Shown piece after piece: positions 1 through 10,604 of a stretch of DNA of 64,000 nt (positions are counted from its first letter, which is position 1; the number at the start of each line of letters is the position of its first letter). Both the position numbers and the translations under genes were made by a program. The DNA is taken from the NCBI GenBank assembly GCA_902728285.1, contig CACVBU010001140.1:358953-422952 (forward strand), read 5' to 3'. This DNA comes from Clytia hemisphaerica (taxonomy: Eukaryota > Cnidaria > Hydrozoa > Leptothecata > Clytiidae). Under the pieces are notes generated by a model. That model was not told the origin of the DNA. It worked only from the letters and a program-made list of their open reading frames with translations, and ran no database searches.

Positions 1-56
1 GGAATCCTTGCATTGAGACGCTGACGTCTTTGACCACTTGGCCATCGCTCCATAAT
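1..56 (-). other. tRNA-like sequence (A-box), cut by window edge
   Basis: Read on the minus strand from base 55 down, this stretch begins like a tRNA acceptor stem and contains TGGCCAAGTGGTC, a good match to the RNA polymerase III A-box and D-arm. The B-box half would lie left of base 1 and is not in the window. It could be a real tRNA (class II, Leu- or Ser-like start) or the head of a tRNA-derived SINE. I could not fold a convincing anticodon arm, so no amino acid is assigned. Confidence 0.45.
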
Positions 57-1613
57 GAGTACTTGCTCTGATGTTCTTACAAAATTGTTCTTTTGAAAAA
101 TGTGTACACTTAAAAAAAGCAATAAAGTAAAGTTTACCTCGACATTGACAGATGATGAACCACTCCCAGCGTTGAATAATGCAACCGTGGTCACGCATAA
201 AAGAAATAACATTGTCCCAACGAATTCCGCCAAGACAGCTCTCCATAATTTCCATTTACTGAGCTCGTCTGCTCCAAACTTAAGTTGGACTCTCCGATTG
301 TTGCACATTTTTCCAATACAGAATGCTTTCTAAAAATGTATTCTTAACCTGAGATTGAGACTTAGAAATTATATAACATAAATGTAACGTGGAGTAATCT
401 CGAAAAGATTCGATAGTCGTTTAGTTTTCATTTTTCAAAGTTTCAGTTTTCATGTTTAGAAAGCATCTTAGTGTCAAATTGAAAAGTAAAAAATTACAAA
501 TACTCAGCGGTCCCAGCACGTTGTCAAAGACTACCGATAGTTTTGTGTGGGTGGTTAACCTGTTCTTGTGTATACTTTGAGCCCATAAATGGTGTCCTAT
601 ATAAATTCCCCAAAGTTGAATTGATTACAGGTTAAAGGAATACTCTATGAGAATAAAAGAAAACAATTTGAGCTTCTAAATCACCAAACACCAAAACATT
701 TTATTAACAACATCTGATGTCTACTACTAAAAAGAAAAAGAGAATCCCATACAACATAAAAATTATAGAAATAGAACTAAGCTATTATTGCTGTTAAAAC
801 CTAATCTGAATACCATTCCTCTCTTTTAATCTAATATGTCGACCTATCCACCACATCGTATCAAAGATTATTTTTACTTAATTCGTCACTTTCACATTTT
901 TAGTTTGTTGACTAATTTAATTAAAGCATTTGCACCATTACAATTCTATAATACCTGTCTGATTGTCAGGCATGGTGTCTAAATTCGACTCGACAGGTAA
1001 TTTTTTTGCTTTTATATAATGTTAATGTTAATGTTAATGTTAATGTGTATATTCTTTAAAGTCGAAAAAAAGTGTACAAAAATGTACTAGCTTTAAAGCT
1101 AATAGAGTTCGACTGCCTATTTTACAAAATGAATCATTCATCACCATCTGTTGATGCCCAATCGCTGACGATTTCTTCTGTAGAGTATTTTGGTTTATAA
1201 TTTGAAGATATTTTTGTTTGGTTTTGTAATTTTTTAACGATTCGTAGTTTTGTTCTTGGGCTTCCTCTAACGCGCCAGTTGAAGTCTTTATTCCTATTGT
1301 CTTTGTTAAGTTTCTTTGCTTGTTCGTGCATCTCCTTTATGTAGTACATAGAATATAAAAACCCATATACTTAAGTCTTAGATACTGTTGACTCGATTTT
1401 AAAACAAAAATGGGCTTTATATAAGGGGAGATAAACCTGCTATCATCGGTTGTTATAGGCATGGAAAGCTATAGACAGTATTATACTACGACACATCCTT
1501 GTATAAGCATGAAGCCTGGAGGACAAGAGGAGGAATAAAAGCCTTATGATTTAAATGTAAGCGGAATTTTTCTTTTTGTACCTTCTTTGAGGAACTTTTG
1601 AGCATGTGAAAAA
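57..1613. other. no gene recognised
   Basis: AT-rich DNA with only short, unsupported open frames. The only clear pattern is a short hexanucleotide repeat near 1,018-1,046. Confidence 0.6.
1018..1046 (+). repeat. (GTTAAT)n microsatellite
   Basis: Four perfect tandem copies of GTTAAT with partial copies at each end. It has no visible relation to a gene. Confidence 0.9.
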
Positions 1614-1882
1614 GGAGCACCCCCCCCCCAGCGTTAACTCTGATCATCGTGATCACGCAATTTTTGTCTTCAATCATGATCACGCATATCATTAAAAAAC
1701 TTGGATAATCACGCATCCCTTTGAAAAAGTCCAAATCACGCATCACGGCTCAAAAATCTTTCAAATCACGATATCGCGCTTCGACCTCTGATCAGGCAAT
1801 TACGAAGAAAAATTTCCAAATCACGTAATCACGCAAGAAAAAGATCTCTATCACGTCATAACGAAATCCGCTTGGCAGGGGA
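1614..1882 (-). mobile_element. MITE-like element packed with ATCACG motifs
   Basis: The interior holds about a dozen degenerate ATCACGC/ATCACG motifs. The ends carry a C-run followed by CCAGCG on the left and CGCTTGGCAGGGG on the right, which is a degenerate inverted repeat. The same motif in opposite orientation fills the better-preserved element at 55,081-55,357, so I read this as an older relative in reverse orientation. No TSD could be placed. Confidence 0.5.
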
Positions 1883-4157
1883 CTCAAAAAGGGCCCGCTT
1901 ATCGATTGTACATAACACTCACTTTTCCTAAGTGTATCCCTCGGATCCTTACGTTATTATGGGAATTGGTTATGTCAGGATCAAATTTATTTTGTTTTTT
2001 TATATCTTTTGTCCTTGTCATCCCCATAAATCCAGACAATTACACGTTATTATCGAACTCGGTAAAACTCTTTCATAGAGGTTTGGCACGAGGGTTGATA
2101 CCTTAATTACATTAATTTTCACACGTCTTTTGTTTTCGCGTTTTTTATTATTTGGCGCCTCTTATTTTCAAGCACCTCGTAAAATAGGTATTCGCGCTGA
2201 TTTTCGCGCATCTAGTAATTTCTAGAATATTTTCTGAGCGGTATTACGATAAATAGAGGCAAAAGGAGCAAAAATAAACACAAAGTCTTACTCATTTTAG
2301 TATGTATTTTATTTTACATCCCAAGAGACATATTTAACATGAATCGAAGTCCCTTTTTATTAAAAGAGCCCATGGATGAGATCTCTGATTCACACATCAT
2401 TTAATTTTCAGGCGGTCAAGTGCTGTAAAATAGGCCTATTTCGCGCCTCTTTTATTTTCGCGCTCTTTTTCTGTGCGAAAATAAAAGACGCGCCAAAATT
2501 AACTCTCGCAATAAACTTTCGGAATAAAATTTCACAAAACATCACAAAATGGATCATAGACATTATTTTCAATGGATCAAAGAAGAATTTCACACGAATT
2601 TTATACCCTGATTAACCCAAAATGTCCCACTCACGGTTTATTTCTATGAAAAAAACATGTCTGTTGATACTCCATCCATTTCCAAACCATATTACGAACA
2701 TCACGTAAAATTAAGTTGATTTAAACTGTGTTTTTGTAATGTAAATCTTCGCACTACTCTGCGAAAAAATATTTTTGTTTTTGTTTGAAAGACTTTAATT
2801 TTTAAAAATCTTTTCCTCTTTTTCTAGAATGTGATAGATAAGAACCACTATTTTGTGTAAGAGGGATAATATGTTATTTGAATAGTAGGAAAATCAATGT
2901 TTTTTAAATAATGGTGAAAAATGGTCTTTATAACAAGAGTCTGAATTCTAAGCTTTAAATCAACAGAGAAAGAAAGAAAGAACCATGAAGTCATTGGAGA
3001 AAGTAAACGTACTAAAGTCTGTGTCAAAAAGATATTAAACAAAGTGTTCAACTTATTGACGCCTAAAATGCGTGTGTTTTGCTGTTTTTTGTAGTAAAAG
3101 CAGAGAAAACTTTAATGTCTTTCGACAGAATTAATATTTTTGAGCACTTTTTCTAGTCTTCTTTCAGTTTTTTCCGCCTTCATTGTTGTGAAAATGGTAA
3201 TTATGACGCTAATCTACAAGAATTCTTTTTGTCATGTTTCTTCATTTTCTTTGATGAATTTTGAATAGCAAATTCGTAGAAAAAATATGCACATTAAATA
3301 TCTTTCCAACCATGCCAACGTGTTATCATTACGACAAATACTCGGAGATTTATGGTAAAAAAAAGGTTCTGATTTTCTTTTTGACCCAGACTTTAAATCG
3401 AGTTTTCCTCGTGATCCAGTCAGATCAGTTGGAAACCTTCCTTGATGTCCTTAAAATTAGGGGCGTCCTTAAAAGTAGAGTACATACCATATTGCTTATG
3501 AAATTTGGGAAAACTTTCAAAAAATTAATCAAGGTGAAATATTCGGTAAAATACAGATAACTCTATATACATCCAATCTAATTTATCCTGATAGAGATTC
3601 TATTCATTCTTTTATGCTTACTTGTTCCTGATCACCTCGGTCCAGTGCACAAGGGGTTTAAAAGTAGCCATAACTTTAAGAAATCCATTATAACTATGAT
3701 GTTATGAAATGACTACTGACAATAACTTTAACTCTGATGAATGTTCAAGCAATTCAAACCCTTACCCCTTCTACAAAGCTGAGAGGCGACCAAATTTTTA
3801 TAAAAAACTTTAGTACAGCTTTGCAAAATAAAGCGTGAAGGATTTGATTACAAAAAGTAACATTTTGTACATTTTGATGATTACTCGATTTAATTTCTTT
3901 TAATCGACTTTATATCCTAAAATGTCAAAATGGAATTCATCAGTTGAAATTGTGAAAAGGTGGAGGGTCCTAAATAGGACCGTTACATGATCAATGTTAG
4001 GTTTTCGCTCTTTAACACAGATCTTTATTCAAGTTTTTGTCTACGACTTTGTTTATGTCTATAGGTAAAGCTACAAAGACTTTTTCTCATTTTAGTAATG
4101 ACGATTATGTTTGTATCGTAAGGCGAGACACATCTTTGGTTAAAGTTTGAAGGAAAT
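1883..4157. other. no gene recognised
   Basis: AT-rich DNA with no coding frame I can support. The part from about 2,120 to 2,500 is rich in scattered TTTTCGCGC-type motifs and includes a strong hairpin at 2,443-2,494, which suggests remnants of non-autonomous elements. Confidence 0.55.
2443..2494. repeat. near-perfect hairpin, ~20-bp arms
   Basis: The left arm (GCGCCTCTTTTATTTTCGCG) pairs with the right arm (about 2,475-2,494) with few mismatches around a loop of about 12 nt. It may be the core of a small foldback element. Confidence 0.75.
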
Positions 4158-4266
4158 TGAATGAACGGGAGTTTCTAAACGTCAATCAGAAATGACGACC
4201 ACGACCACGACCAGCGACCACGACCAGCGACCAGATAAATTTGTGTTATCGAGTTTTTTCTCTTTC

Positions 4267-5637
4267 TCCAACGTAGAGTGTCTCTCCCAATCATTTGAAT
4301 ATACTAGCAAGTTGCTGTCGCTATGAATGCCCCGCTGATAGCAGATATTAGCCCAGAGGAACTTAGCCATGAAGAGAGCAAGGGAATCATAACCAGACTA
4401 TAAATTGGTGAAATGAGTCTTCATAGAAAGTGCTCAATGTTACTAGAGCTGTTTAAAGTTAAGAAACACGAGCCGATGGTTTAAAATTTCCTCAATAAGA
4501 TCCATACATAACGAAAGTGTCAATCCAAAAAAAAAACATGTTAAATCTACACTTTCTGATGCAAAGTGACCTGAATTAAAACCATTACTGTACAGGTTTC
4601 GCAACATGGGGCAATTACATATTGAAGAGTAAGCTCGCCCCTGTCTCATCTAATTAAAGCCACGTGTCAAATACAACCAAAAAAACAACCATTTCGACGC
4701 TCTTGGAGCTTGATTATGGTGTCAATTTCTATCCTTTTGTATTATCAGCATCACAATAATTAGCGGCACAAAATTTTTTGAAAATGGTTTGAGAAGCTTT
4801 GTATTTCATCATCAGATTGATATTTCTGTCGAAATTAGTCATTTTGTCAGCATAAAGACAATAGAATAATTGATTAGATTCATATCTCTTAAACTGCCCT
4901 TCCCAATCTTACTTTTATACTGACAAGTTCTATCTATTCATACTAAAGGCATCTTATTCAGCATAATTAGAATATTTGGTTTAACAAAGCTTACAAACAT
5001 CATACTTAATGACCCTGTCAATATTTTTGTCAAGAAAATGACTGGTTACTCAAAGGTCACTTTTTAGTATTCTCAGGACTTGATTTATGGACATCCATCT
5101 CTTTTGTCTTTTTGAAGATAACACAGGTAGCTTCGTTGCCACCTCGTTAAAAGTATAAAATGAAACAATAGATTTTGATAATATACCACGTGGGAATAGC
5201 TTGCTAACAACGTCAAAACTTCGACAAAAGTCTCTGTTGTTCTACTCTTCTCAAGTCTTTTATCTATAACAAAGATAACAGAGGCAAAATCATCGTCAGC
5301 TTGTCAAAACTCCGACTAATATTTCTAAATTTTGACTTAAAAGTGTCTAATAATTTTAGAGAGTGTCACATTCTAATTTCCATATTATTATTACTCTCAA
5401 CTTTGGAAAGCTATTTTTTTCAAGTCATAAAAAAAATTATTGGAGTGACAAAAGGGATTCAAAAGTATACACGCAGTTGAAATTCTGCATTTCAGAGTTG
5501 AAAATGTTGATAAAATATATTACAAACTTGTAAAAAAAATTCGAAAATAATTTCTTCGTGCATTAGGAGTAATGTTCAAGCTCTATTAATCTTTTTAGCT
5601 AAATAATTCAAAGAAATAAAATTATGACGGAATATAA
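4267..5637. other. interior of the 9-bp-TSD element, no gene seen
   Basis: AT-rich non-coding DNA between the left inverted repeat and the insertion site of the two-gene transposon. No domain-bearing open frame was found on either strand. Confidence 0.6.
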
Positions 5638-6001
5638 TACGCCTTTCCCGATATCGATTGCGCAATCACAAATTCACGGAAATACAACACGAAAGCGAGG
5701 CTGGGTAGGGTACATTTTCAAAACATCATGGCGGCGAGCAGTAGCAGATTGACTGAGAAAGAATTTATCTTCACAGAACTTGTAAATAATGTAAATAAAG
5801 AAATTCCTATTGAAATTATATACAATGAAGAAGATGTTGATATGTTTATAAGTGATTGTCCACGTTCTGTTCCTGTAAATACTGTAAATACTTCAAAAAA
5901 CCAGCCCATAACAACACCACTCTCAACAACAACAACACAAACAAGTCGACGGAAGCACCCTCCTCGTTGGGGACTTGTATACCTGCGACAAGCAGAAACG
6001 A

Positions 6002-9000
6002 ATGCTTCCCTCATATCGGGACCGGCGAAGCAAACCTTTGGTTTCAAGTCGATGTCTCGATATACCCCCCAAATCAATGCCACGACAAGCACGCTTCGTT
6101 TTTTGGCTGAGCGAGGGCCATAACCCGGCGTTTGACCCTCGCAATATACATATGCAAGCCGGGGACATTGAACCAAATCCAGGACCAACACCTACGATTT
6201 GCGGCTCCTGCAACAACCCAATTAAGGTTAATTCATCACACCTGATGTGCTCCATATGTAAACAACGGATCCACAAACAGATGAAATGCTCAGGCACCAA
6301 ACGCACACTCTTAGACAGGATCGTCAAAGATGGCACCCCTTGGCAATGCAAAACCTGCAGAGAAGAACCCCCACAACAGAATACAGAAAACCACTGCACC
6401 AACTGTGGGAAAACGCTCACAGCAAGATCAGCTCCACTCACTTTTCAAGAACAGAACTGCAACAAAAAGTGCCATTCCTCACAAAAGTGTAGCAACATCA
6501 GCAGATATATGAAGCAGAAGTCATGGAAATGCTATCTTCACGGTGGTCGAAGACCAGACGTACAGGAACCACAAGAGGGAACAGTCAACCAAATGACTAC
6601 CGACACAGTCACCAATGATGATAAGCTGAAATGCTGCGGATGCTCCAAACGGATGAAAAAACCAGCGGATAATAGTATACCATTAAAATGTGATGTGTGC
6701 AAAATGCACTGTCACAAAATCATCAAATGTTCCGGCCTATCACGGGATGCAGTTACGGCTATAACTTCACAAAATGGTTCGTGGACATGCAAGAAATGCT
6801 CATCTGTAGAGGAAAGAGAATTCACCAAAAACTATCCACAAGGGGAAACAGTGTCAGAAACCATCAAGGGTGAAACATGCGAATACCTAAAGATACTTCA
6901 ATGGAACGCCGATGGTCTGAACACCAAAACAACAGAGCTTCGAGAAAGATTAATCAAAGAAGATATCGATCTTTGTATGATCCAAGAATCAAAGCTCCAA
7001 CCTCACATGGAAAATCCAAAACTCAAAGACTATGTACCTATCTTCAGATCAGATAGAAAGGGAACAATAAAAGGAGGCGGACTAATAACATATGCAAAGA
7101 AGAGTATAGTCTTTGAGAAGATAGGAGAATCCTCAAACTCGGGAACAAATTCCACAACCCTTCGTGTCAAAATGGGCCCAAAGAAATGGTTGACACTCAC
7201 AAACGTCTACACTCCACCTGAGAACAGCATAGGCCAAGAGATCAAATTCAACCCTACTGAAATCAAGATCGACAAAGATAGCATTATCCTTGGAGACCTT
7301 AATGGACACTCGCCACTCTGGGACTTTACATACACACCAGACGAAAGAGGCGAGGTGATAGAAGACTGGATTTTGACCAATAACCTATCCATCCTCAATG
7401 ACGGTTCACCTACACGAATGAACCCTACAACAGGCAATGAGAGTACACCAGACGTATCCCTGGTCGGTGAGCTTTGGAGGAACAAATGTGAATGGCAAAC
7501 CGGTACCCAAATGGGTAGCTCTGATCATTTACCAATCAAAGTCACAATCAACGCAAAGGTGACACACCAATCTGTCTTCGGTAAACCAGGAAGATGGAGA
7601 CGAAACGGTGTCAACTGGAACAACTTCAGAAACGAAGTAGAAGACCATTGTCAAAATCTCTTAGAAGAAAATAACCTCACCAGAAGAGTTGCAAGATTCA
7701 ACCAAATCCTGACACAGGCTGCAAAAAAACACGTGGGAAAATCCAAACCTGGAAGGAAGATCAGCTCCTTCATGACCCCCACCGTTAAAGCTGCCCTAAA
7801 AAGACGGAACAACCTGAGAAAGAAAGTCTCCACGCACCGCAAAGAGTGGCTTGAATCATGCAAACAAGCACAAGAAGAAATCACCAAAGCTAAGGAACAA
7901 AGCTGGAAGGACCTACTTGAATCTTCAGCGATGGAAATCGACGACACCAGGATGTGGAAGATAATAAAAAGCCTAAACGGGTGCCCTGAGACAAATTCTC
8001 CAAATGAGGCGATGAGACACAAAGGAAAACTCATCACATCAAACAAACGTAAGGCAAATATATTCGCAAAACACTACGCAAACGTCAGTAGACACAAGTT
8101 TACCAAGGAGGAAAGGAACATAAATCGAGAGGCCAAGAGGAGAATTCACTCAACTACGGTAAACAACGAATATTGTCAAGACTTTACCAAAGACGAGTTG
8201 AAAAAGGCGATAAAAGAAATGAAGAGAAAAGGGGCACAAGGCCCTGATGAAATACCACCAACTTTTCTGAAAGAATTGGGAGACAAAGGTCTTGACGAAC
8301 TACTGGGAATCTTCAACAACTCAATGGTGTCCGCACACTGCCCACAGATATGGAGAAATGCAATCATAATCCCGCTACTGAAGTCTGGAAAGATTGCGAG
8401 CGAATTAGCATCATATCGCCCAATCAGTCTTACATCGTGTGTAGTGAAACTGCTAGAACGCATGATAGCAAATAGACTGTATCACTTTGCAGAAACCAGG
8501 AACATCTTAAACCCAAAACAAGCAGGGTTTAGGAAAGGACGCTGTTGTGACGACCAAATAGCCAGGATTACCCAAGCAATCGAGAATGGTTTTCAAGCCA
8601 AAAAGATGCAAAGATCAATCCTGGTTCTACTCGACTTCTCGAAGGCATACGATATGGTCTGGCGAGAAAGACTCCTTCTATCTATGATAGAAAAAGGAGT
8701 CCCAATGATTTTCATCAAATGGCTCCACGGATTTCTCCAAAACAGACAGGCAAAGGTAAAATTCTGGGGCACAGAGAGTAACAGCCACAACATCAAACAA
8801 GGTTTGCCACAAGGCTCGGTACTATCACCCATCTTATTTCTGTTTTACATCGACAATCTCGCGCAACTCCTCCCAGAATCTGTCATCACAGCCATGTTTG
8901 CTGATGATGTCAGCATCCTAGCAACAGCCGAGAACCGAGAAGAAGCACAAGAGAAGGCCCAGGAAGCAGTTTCCATTGTCTCAAACTGGGCAAAGGAATG

Positions 9001-9574
9001 GAAACTTCTATTAAACGCTGGGAAAAGTGAAACAAGTTTTTTTAGCACATGGTCTAAAGAAGCAAATTGGTCTCCAACCATCATCATCGACGACAAGCCA
9101 ATAAAACACGAAAAGACACCACGCCTACTTGGGGTGATTTTGGATCGCCTGCTAAACTTTGGACCCCACGTAGAAAAGCTCACAAAACAACTGACACCAA
9201 AGCTACGAATGCTAAAAGCAGTTTCAAACTCCAAGTGGGGATGGCGAAAAGATTCCTTGGTGAAAATCTATCTAACCCACTTTGATAGTGCCATCCACTA
9301 CGCCGGGTTCACATGGCAACCCGGAACATCAACCACCCACTTGGCCAGCCTTCAAAGACTGCAAAACAGAGCGTTACGAATAATCACTGGTCAATACTCA
9401 TCCACCCCGGTTGAAGCATTACGCGCGGAAGTTAACCAACCGAGCCTCAACACTAGAGTAAAGAGAAATGCAATGATTGCAGCTGAAAAAAATGTCATCG
9501 TCAACCCGAAAACCATCCAAGAAGACTGGCCTACGAAACGGCAGTTAAACCAAAACCACAAAGCAAAAGAGTGA
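6002..9574 (+). CDS. non-LTR polyprotein: 2A-like, PHD fingers, endonuclease, RT
   Basis: The open frame runs from the first in-frame ATG at 6,002 (about 1,190 codons). Residues about 50-61 form a 2A-like motif. Three PHD-like Cys/His clusters follow (about nt 6,190-6,360, 6,390-6,540 and 6,640-6,800). The APE endonuclease starts at about nt 6,885 with LQWNADGLN and keeps the catalytic landmarks IQESKL, LGDLNGHSPLWD and SSDHLP. The RT carries GFRKGRCC, DFSKAYD, QGLPQGSVLSP and the FADD box at about 8,897-8,908. The frame ends at 9,574 by a frameshift, since coding resemblance continues in another frame towards RNase H. The product would bind its RNA, nick target DNA and prime reverse transcription. 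Confidence 0.88.
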   Translation: MLPSYRDRRSKPLVSSRCLDIPPKSMPRQARFVFWLSEGHNPAFDPRNIHMQAGDIEPNPGPTPTICGSCNNPIKVNSSHLMCSICKQRIHKQMKCSGTKRTLLDRIVKDGTPWQCKTCREEPPQQNTENHCTNCGKTLTARSAPLTFQEQNCNKKCHSSQKCSNISRYMKQKSWKCYLHGGRRPDVQEPQEGTVNQMTTDTVTNDDKLKCCGCSKRMKKPADNSIPLKCDVCKMHCHKIIKCSGLSRDAVTAITSQNGSWTCKKCSSVEEREFTKNYPQGETVSETIKGETCEYLKILQWNADGLNTKTTELRERLIKEDIDLCMIQESKLQPHMENPKLKDYVPIFRSDRKGTIKGGGLITYAKKSIVFEKIGESSNSGTNSTTLRVKMGPKKWLTLTNVYTPPENSIGQEIKFNPTEIKIDKDSIILGDLNGHSPLWDFTYTPDERGEVIEDWILTNNLSILNDGSPTRMNPTTGNESTPDVSLVGELWRNKCEWQTGTQMGSSDHLPIKVTINAKVTHQSVFGKPGRWRRNGVNWNNFRNEVEDHCQNLLEENNLTRRVARFNQILTQAAKKHVGKSKPGRKISSFMTPTVKAALKRRNNLRKKVSTHRKEWLESCKQAQEEITKAKEQSWKDLLESSAMEIDDTRMWKIIKSLNGCPETNSPNEAMRHKGKLITSNKRKANIFAKHYANVSRHKFTKEERNINREAKRRIHSTTVNNEYCQDFTKDELKKAIKEMKRKGAQGPDEIPPTFLKELGDKGLDELLGIFNNSMVSAHCPQIWRNAIIIPLLKSGKIASELASYRPISLTSCVVKLLERMIANRLYHFAETRNILNPKQAGFRKGRCCDDQIARITQAIENGFQAKKMQRSILVLLDFSKAYDMVWRERLLLSMIEKGVPMIFIKWLHGFLQNRQAKVKFWGTESNSHNIKQGLPQGSVLSPILFLFYIDNLAQLLPESVITAMFADDVSILATAENREEAQEKAQEAVSIVSNWAKEWKLLLNAGKSETSFFSTWSKEANWSPTIIIDDKPIKHEKTPRLLGVILDRLLNFGPHVEKLTKQLTPKLRMLKAVSNSKWGWRKDSLVKIYLTHFDSAIHYAGFTWQPGTSTTHLASLQRLQNRALRIITGQYSSTPVEALRAEVNQPSLNTRVKRNAMIAAEKNVIVNPKTIQEDWPTKRQLNQNHKAKE
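6152..6187 (+). other. 2A-like ribosome-skipping motif (GDIEPNPGP)
   Basis: The codons at 6,161-6,187 spell GDIEPNPGP, matching the D(V/I)ExNPGP consensus of 2A peptides. Skipping would occur between the G at 6,182-6,184 and the P at 6,185-6,187, releasing a leader of about 61 residues from the PHD-EN-RT protein. 2A-like sequences at the N-terminus of APE-type non-LTR polyproteins have been described in several invertebrates. Activity here is not shown by the sequence. Confidence 0.75.
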
Positions 9575-9608
9575 GCTGGGTATCATACTGTCAAGAACTG
9601 AAGAATGA

Positions 9609-10604
9609 ATTACCAGAAATGATGGAACAAAGAAAAGAAAGCCGATTGTCTTCTTTGAATCTCCACCTTGGACTACAACTCCAAATTTAAAGATCTTCTC
9701 CAATCTGTACGACATCAAAAGAACTGACCCGGAAGAAACGAAAAGAACCGCTGCAATACGAAGAATCCACGAACTTGATGCACAATTGGTAATCTACACA
9801 GATGGATCAGCAGACGCGGGAACCTTTAAAGGAGGAGCAGCTGTGGTCATTACGCAAGGTGATCCAGAGGATCCTACTGTCCTCCAAAACATCCAAAGAA
9901 AAGGAGCCGAATATACGTGCTCGTACGAAGAAGAAGTCGACGCAATGAGAACGGCAACAACATGGATCAAAAGCAACATCACTGACAACATCCACACACT
10001 GATTTGCACAGACAGCCAGTCACTATGCCTGGCACTGACAAATTTCAACGAAGAAACATTAAAAATAAGAGAAGACGCGTCAGAATGCCCCGGCAAAATC
10101 ACCATCCAATGGGTCCCTGGTCATTCCAACATTCCAGGGAATGAGTTGGCTGACGCACAAGCCAAGGCAGCTACAGAGTCCAATTCGGATAAAAGGCCAA
10201 ACTCGTTCCGGAGCGCATCAATGATGATTAGAAAAACCTTCAAAGACGAAGCAATCTCCCATCAACGAATCGCAAAGGTTTACAGCAAGTATTCGAAAGA
10301 AAAGAAAGAAAAGGAGAAAGAAGTCAAAAATAGAGCTGACCAAGTCATGTTGGCCCAACTACGATCAGGACACTCAAAGAACCTTAAAGCATATGCCAAC
10401 AGGATCGACGAAAATATCGATGCTCTATGTCCCGACTGTGGCGAGGAACCCCAAACCATCGAACACTGGTTCACAAATTGTCCAGCAACACTCGCCACCC
10501 GAAGGCAACATTTTGGGGAACACATCACGGACATCGACTTGTTGACAAAGGAACCTGGCAAGTCGGTCGCCCTGGCGAAGAGTTACTTCGGGGCCGACCT
10601 GTAA
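9609..10604 (+). pseudogene. RNase H and C-terminal zinc cluster of the non-LTR element, out of frame
   Basis: This continues the polyprotein in a different frame. An RNase H domain starts at about 9,789 with VIYTDGSAD and carries YEEEVDAM, CTDSQSL and the late VPGHSNIPGNELAD motif, so the acidic residues are present. A CPDCG...EHWFTNC cluster follows at about 10,430-10,485, typical of I/R1-group elements. Two frameshifts (near 9,520 and 9,610-9,660) separate it from RT. There is no ATG of its own at a sensible place, so it was part of one long ORF. Stop at 10,602-10,604. Confidence 0.85.

Noticed and set aside
1-56. Assigning a specific tRNA
   Set aside because: The B-box half is outside the window and the anticodon arm does not fold cleanly, so only an A-box-like head is supported.
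5728-6123. Open frame of 131 residues as ORF1 of the non-LTR element
   Set aside because: Its first 72 codons lie outside the element (before the TSD end at 5,943) and belong to the nuclease gene; the rest is read-through.
5718-6191. Long minus-strand frames opposite the non-LTR leader, and similar ones at 7,651-8,046 and 8,845-9,234
   Set aside because: Shadows of the coding strand with no protein-like motifs.
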